25,486 nucleotides of DNA from Caryophanales bacterium. Its GTDB lineage: Bacteria > Bacillota_I > Bacilli_A > RFN20 > CAG-288. Where the stretch lies: NCBI GenBank assembly GCA_021621525.1, contig JAJVUU010000026.1, positions 1 through 25,486 of the forward strand. The letters run 5' to 3'. The position numbers and the translations under genes were made by a program. The notes under the pieces were generated by a model, which was not told the origin of the DNA, made no database searches, and was given only the letters and a program-made list of their open reading frames with translations. This document shows, piece by piece, positions 22,525 to 25,486 of this stretch (position 1 is the first letter of the stretch; every line of letters starts with the position of its first letter).

Positions 22525-24897
22525 TTATTCGACAACACCGGCCAGGACACCATCTTTGATGACGACGGATCCGCCGTACTCGATGGCATAGTACATAGCT
22601 TCCATGGAATAGGAGTAGCCATGATACCAGATGCCGTATTTTCCGGTATCTTCGGAAGTAGATACGCCGACAGACATCTGAAGACCTACCGGCCAGTTGT
22701 CAAGCCAGCATCCGACCATACCGATGGCATCACCTGTACCACCGCTGATACCACCCCAGCAGAGATCATAGCAACCAGAGGCAAGAATACCATAGATGTC
22801 GGTGACCGTTGCCGGCGCTTTGGCGACAGTGACGGTGAGATTGTATCCCTTGGAGTTGAGAGCGGTATTGAAGTTGTCTTCGATGAACTCGGCAACCTTG
22901 TTTGCCCAGTTGGCTCTCTGCTTTTCGGCAGCAATCTGGATGCTGATGTTGATTTCAGTCGGGTTAGTTGCCGTACCAGGAGTGTATTTTCCCTGTGCTT
23001 CAAGCTGCTTCATGGCAGAGGTGAACTTTGCCTGGGCAACGGCTCTGCTGTAGCCGTAGGTGTCAGGAGAGTAGTTCTGAACAGCTCTCTTGTGGGCGGC
23101 AGTGGAGTTGTAGGAGACGAAATCATCGACATTCAGGACATATTCATCGCCAAGCCAGTCGCTGGACGGGTTGGCCATCAGATCATCGGCAAGTTTTTCG
23201 CGGTCGATGCTGAAGTAGATGCCGTCGAGGAAGTCGGAGTTGGACATGACCGGCTTGACGGTGTAGGCGCTTGCCTTTGCAGAATCATAGGTGTAGTCCT
23301 GTTGGACTTTCCAGTTCGTACCATTTTTGCCGAAGACTTCTTCCCATCTTTCAGGCGTAGTGGAATTGACCTGGAGAGAGGTGATGGAGGAGTTTCCAGT
23401 GACATACTTTCCGGGCTTGTTTCCTTCCCAGTTGCTCTTCTGGTCAGTCGGAATGCCGGAAGCATCGACTTTGCCTGCGAGATATTCGTTGTAGAGAGCG
23501 TGGGTGCCCTGGGCATAGTTGGAGTTGATCTTATAGACATAGCCCTTGATGGCATAGACTTCATACTTGTCGTTGTTCTCGAGGACTCTGTCGATGAAGG
23601 TGTCGTTTCTGGTGAAGACGATTTCACGGTCGGAAGCTGTTCCGGCTTCATAGGTCGTGAGCGTATAGGCACCGGTGCTTAAGAGCGTATCGGCCGGGGT
23701 CAGGTCGAGTCCGCCCTTGGTGTTGTTCTTTCCGTAAGCCTTCGGATCATAGTTCGAAGCATCATCATAGAGCGTGATGAGCTTGAAGAAATCTTTGTTG
23801 ACCGGAGCCATGGAGGTGAGCTTCATCATGACGGTGGCCTGGGTCATCGGATAGGTAAAATCGAATTCGATGGTGTTGTCATCGAGTGCCTTGATGCCGA
23901 CGCTCTTGAATGCTTCTTCATCTTCGGCAGAGAAGACCTTGGTTTTCGTGGTTGCTGCGTTATACTGATCTCCACCGACGAAATCGGATGCAGATTGCGA
24001 GGCATAGGAGTTGCCGTTGTTGCCGTTGAGAAGAATCTGGTAGGCATTGACGAAGTCCTTGGCCGTAATCTTTGTTCCGTTGAAGGAGGAAAGGGCAGTT
24101 CCGTTGACACTCTTGGTGGATGCCGTATGGAACTGCATGTTGTCATTGGTTCTGACTTTGACCTTCCACTTGCTGGCGACTTTGGTCTCTTCATCAAGAT
24201 CAATTGCTTCAGGCTTGCTTTCGGCCATGGAAGGATACCATTCGAATTCTTCCTTGTATCCACCGTTTCCATCCTTGACGAGTCTCTGACCATAGAGTGC
24301 ACCATTCAGGTAGGTGAGAAGATCGCTTGAGATGGAGTTGTTGGAATCGAACTGGTTGAGTTCACCGTTTGCCTCGGAAAGACCCTGATGGAGGAATTCG
24401 CGATAGGCAGCGTTAGGCTCCTGATCGGCCGTCATGGCGGAGGTGATTTTACCTTCCCTCTGGAAACCGAAACCATAGTTTGGAAGATAGGTGGATCCGA
24501 TAGGTCCTTGGACACGGGTATTCATCAGTGTCCAGCCGCCGTCTCCGAAGAGCGGAATGCCTAAAAGATGATTGTCCTTGGCCCAGGATTCGATGTCGCC
24601 TAAGATGCTGGCTCTGTCGGCGGAACCAAGATAGGAGTAGTTGACTCCTTTGTCTCCGGAATTGAAGGCACCAAGCTGTTCTTCGTCAACGTGGGCGGCA
24701 TCTTCCTCGGCATAGACACCATCGGCCTTTTCAGGCTTCTGCCTTCCTTCTTCCGGTGTAGGGGTGGAAGATGTTCCGGGATCGACTTCTCCCGAAGATG
24801 GCTTGCCGGTGTCAGATGATGTGTTGGTTCTGCAGCTGGCAAGGGAACCTAATGTAGCAAGAGTAAGAAGAGATACAAATAACTTATGTCCTTTCAT
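22525..24897 (-). CDS. oppA: Oligopeptide-binding lipoprotein (SBP family 5)
   Basis: Exported peptide-binding lipoprotein that delivers substrates to OppBC. It has 790 residues, longer than the usual 520-600. A lipoprotein signal begins MKGHKLFVSLLTLATLGSL, with lipobox L19-A-S-C22. A Ser/Thr/Pro/Glu-rich linker follows (about 24-60). The family 5 solute-binding fold then shows WKVKVRTNDNMQFH, KITAKDFVNAYQILL, NTIEFDFTYPM and a late YFSIDREKLADDLM. I chose ATG 24897 because AAAGGAGG lies 11 bases before it; the in-frame start at 24945 precedes that site. It is first in the operon, behind a strong promoter. Confidence 0.94.
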   Translation of the reverse strand: MKGHKLFVSLLTLATLGSLASCRTNTSSDTGKPSSGEVDPGTSSTPTPEEGRQKPEKADGVYAEEDAAHVDEEQLGAFNSGDKGVNYSYLGSADRASILGDIESWAKDNHLLGIPLFGDGGWTLMNTRVQGPIGSTYLPNYGFGFQREGKITSAMTADQEPNAAYREFLHQGLSEANGELNQFDSNNSISSDLLTYLNGALYGQRLVKDGNGGYKEEFEWYPSMAESKPEAIDLDEETKVASKWKVKVRTNDNMQFHTASTKSVNGTALSSFNGTKITAKDFVNAYQILLNGNNGNSYASQSASDFVGGDQYNAATTKTKVFSAEDEEAFKSVGIKALDDNTIEFDFTYPMTQATVMMKLTSMAPVNKDFFKLITLYDDASNYDPKAYGKNNTKGGLDLTPADTLLSTGAYTLTTYEAGTASDREIVFTRNDTFIDRVLENNDKYEVYAIKGYVYKINSNYAQGTHALYNEYLAGKVDASGIPTDQKSNWEGNKPGKYVTGNSSITSLQVNSTTPERWEEVFGKNGTNWKVQQDYTYDSAKASAYTVKPVMSNSDFLDGIYFSIDREKLADDLMANPSSDWLGDEYVLNVDDFVSYNSTAAHKRAVQNYSPDTYGYSRAVAQAKFTSAMKQLEAQGKYTPGTATNPTEINISIQIAAEKQRANWANKVAEFIEDNFNTALNSKGYNLTVTVAKAPATVTDIYGILASGCYDLCWGGISGGTGDAIGMVGCWLDNWPVGLQMSVGVSTSEDTGKYGIWYHGYSYSMEAMYYAIEYGGSVVIKDGVLAGVVE

Positions 24898-24986
24898 AAC
24901 AATGGACCTCCTTTCGTATATTTGTGTAACAAAAATCCCCGACAATGATCGAAAGCTGGATTGGCTGGGAAATATTTGGTGTGTAG

Positions 24987-25015
24987 AATATAAAATTTGA
25001 TGAAAAGAAAGTCAA
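24987..25015 (-). promoter_or_regulatory. Promoter of opp operon
   Basis: On the minus strand, TTGACT (25015-25010), a 17-base spacer and TATATT (24992-24987). The transcript would start near 24980, leaving a leader of about 83 bases before oppA. I saw no known riboswitch or T-box in that leader. Confidence 0.75.
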
Positions 25016-25040
25016 TAGGCAGCTTTTTTGTCATAAATGC

Positions 25041-25442
25041 CTAAATTACGGCTCTGATGACGAAAGAAGCGATAAGGAAGCACAGGGCAAAGATGACATA
25101 GGGGAGGAAGTTGAGCGTCGTGTGTTTTCTTTTTGCTTTCTTCTTTTCCTTATAGTCGATCAGATCCTCATATTCCCGGATGGAACCTTTTCTTAAGGAT
25201 TGGGCGATGGAAACAAATCCATATTCCATGAAGTCAAAGGCTCCGAAAAGGTTTAAGAGGGAAAAGAAACCGATTCCAAGCAGCAAAACACCGGGGATAA
25301 AGCAGGCATTGCATGCAGAAACGAGGCTTCTGTCAGAGGTGAAATAGATGATCAAAAAAAGAACAGAACCCAATAAAAAGGAAAAAACGTATCGGAAAAT
25401 CGTGGAAAAAAGTCTGTTCAAAAATAAATCTTTTAGTTTCAT
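25041..25442 (-). CDS. Small membrane protein, DUF3899-like
   Basis: A 133-residue protein with about four membrane helices: two in residues 15-65 (SFLLGSVLFLIIYF; FIPGVLLLGIGFFSLLNLF), and a last one at about 112-132 (LPYVIFALCFLIASFVI), separated by a charged stretch, YEDLIDYKEKKKAKRKH. The mid-part GAFDFMEYGFVSI resembles the DUF3899 family of Firmicutes membrane proteins; the function is unknown. There is no ribosome site at normal distance; an AGGAC lies directly against the ATG. Transcription is predicted to begin at the ATG itself. Nothing in the operon context explains its role. Confidence 0.75.
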   Translation of the reverse strand: MKLKDLFLNRLFSTIFRYVFSFLLGSVLFLIIYFTSDRSLVSACNACFIPGVLLLGIGFFSLLNLFGAFDFMEYGFVSIAQSLRKGSIREYEDLIDYKEKKKAKRKHTTLNFLPYVIFALCFLIASFVIRAVI

Positions 25443-25448
25443 GTCCTA

Positions 25449-25477
25449 AGCATAATGGAGGAGAAGGAAAAAATCAA
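25449..25477 (-). promoter_or_regulatory. Promoter placing +1 at the start codon
   Basis: On the minus strand, TTGATT (25477-25472), a 17-base spacer, TATGCT (25454-25449), then six bases (TAGGAC) to the ATG at 25442. The usual distance to +1 puts the transcript start on or next to the A of ATG, implying a leaderless message. Confidence 0.5.
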
Positions 25478-25486
25478 CCATGCAGG

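Noticed and set aside
22495..23682. A 395-codon open frame on the + strand opposite oppA
   Set aside because: It mirrors the codon pattern of oppA, has no ribosome site, and gives a protein without recognisable motifs. oppA on the - strand has a full lipoprotein signal and binding-protein motifs.
24898..24986. Riboswitch or T-box in the oppA leader
   Set aside because: The leader is only about 83 bases, with no T-box motif, no terminator/antiterminator pair and no pattern that I can match to a known class.
1..25486. Mycoplasma genetic code (TGA as Trp)
   Set aside because: TGA serves as stop at several clear gene ends (recR, oppC, the 57-codon frame), and Trp residues at conserved places use TGG.

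Overview
The window looks like chromosomal DNA of a low-to-moderate GC Gram-positive bacterium. My best guess is a gut-type Bacilli/Erysipelotrichia relative close to Mollicutes. The reasons are a compressed Bacillus-like dnaX-ybaB-recR-tmk-holB-ricT-rsmI block, strong AAGGAGG ribosome sites, TTGTTT/TTGACT-N17-TATAAT-type promoters and a complete lipoprotein-based Opp importer. TGA is used as a stop and TGG encodes Trp, so the code is 11, not the mycoplasma code. The genus cannot be named from the sequence. No tRNA, rRNA, CRISPR array, phage gene, insertion sequence or transposase was seen, and no gap between genes exceeds 300 bases.

Layout on the + strand, 1-8204: the 3' part of a glycerol kinase gene; a possible 57-codon gene coupled to a YegP-like (DUF1508) gene that ends at a strong terminator; then an Rnf ion-translocating oxidoreductase operon in the order rnfC-D-G-E-A, a small Cys-rich membrane protein, and rnfB. 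The Rnf operon is the most unusual part. RnfG has two FMN-binding-type domains. RnfB is cut down to a membrane anchor and one four-cysteine Fe-S motif with no ferredoxin domains. The 89-residue protein between rnfA and rnfB repeats the same C-x2-C-x4-C-H pattern behind its own membrane anchor. No apbE flavin transferase gene is present in the window.

Middle, 8201-9867: a small zinc-ribbon gene converging on rnfB, a divergent HAD-hydrolase gene with a textbook promoter, a bidirectional terminator, and a small two-helix membrane protein gene. From 16418 down to 9998 on the - strand lies the replication/repair block dnaX, ybaB, recR, tmk, holB, ricT, rsmI, with overlaps at most junctions and so probably one transcript.

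From 24897 down to 16653 (- strand) is an oppA-B-C-D-F peptide importer operon with a TTGACT-N17-TATATT promoter, a perfect 15-bp hairpin between oppA and oppB, and a strong terminator after oppF. OppC carries an insert of about 300 residues outside the membrane, OppD a charged helical insert of about 170 residues, and OppF one of about 65 residues; OppA is about 790 residues. The last gene (25041-25442, -) is a small DUF3899-like membrane protein whose promoter places the transcription start on or next to its ATG.

Taken together, the window holds core DNA-replication genes flanked by two membrane systems: an Rnf complex linking ferredoxin/NADH to an ion gradient, and an oligopeptide importer supplying amino acids. 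Both carry architectural changes that I regard as the main discoveries here. Everything was read by eye; no database search was run.
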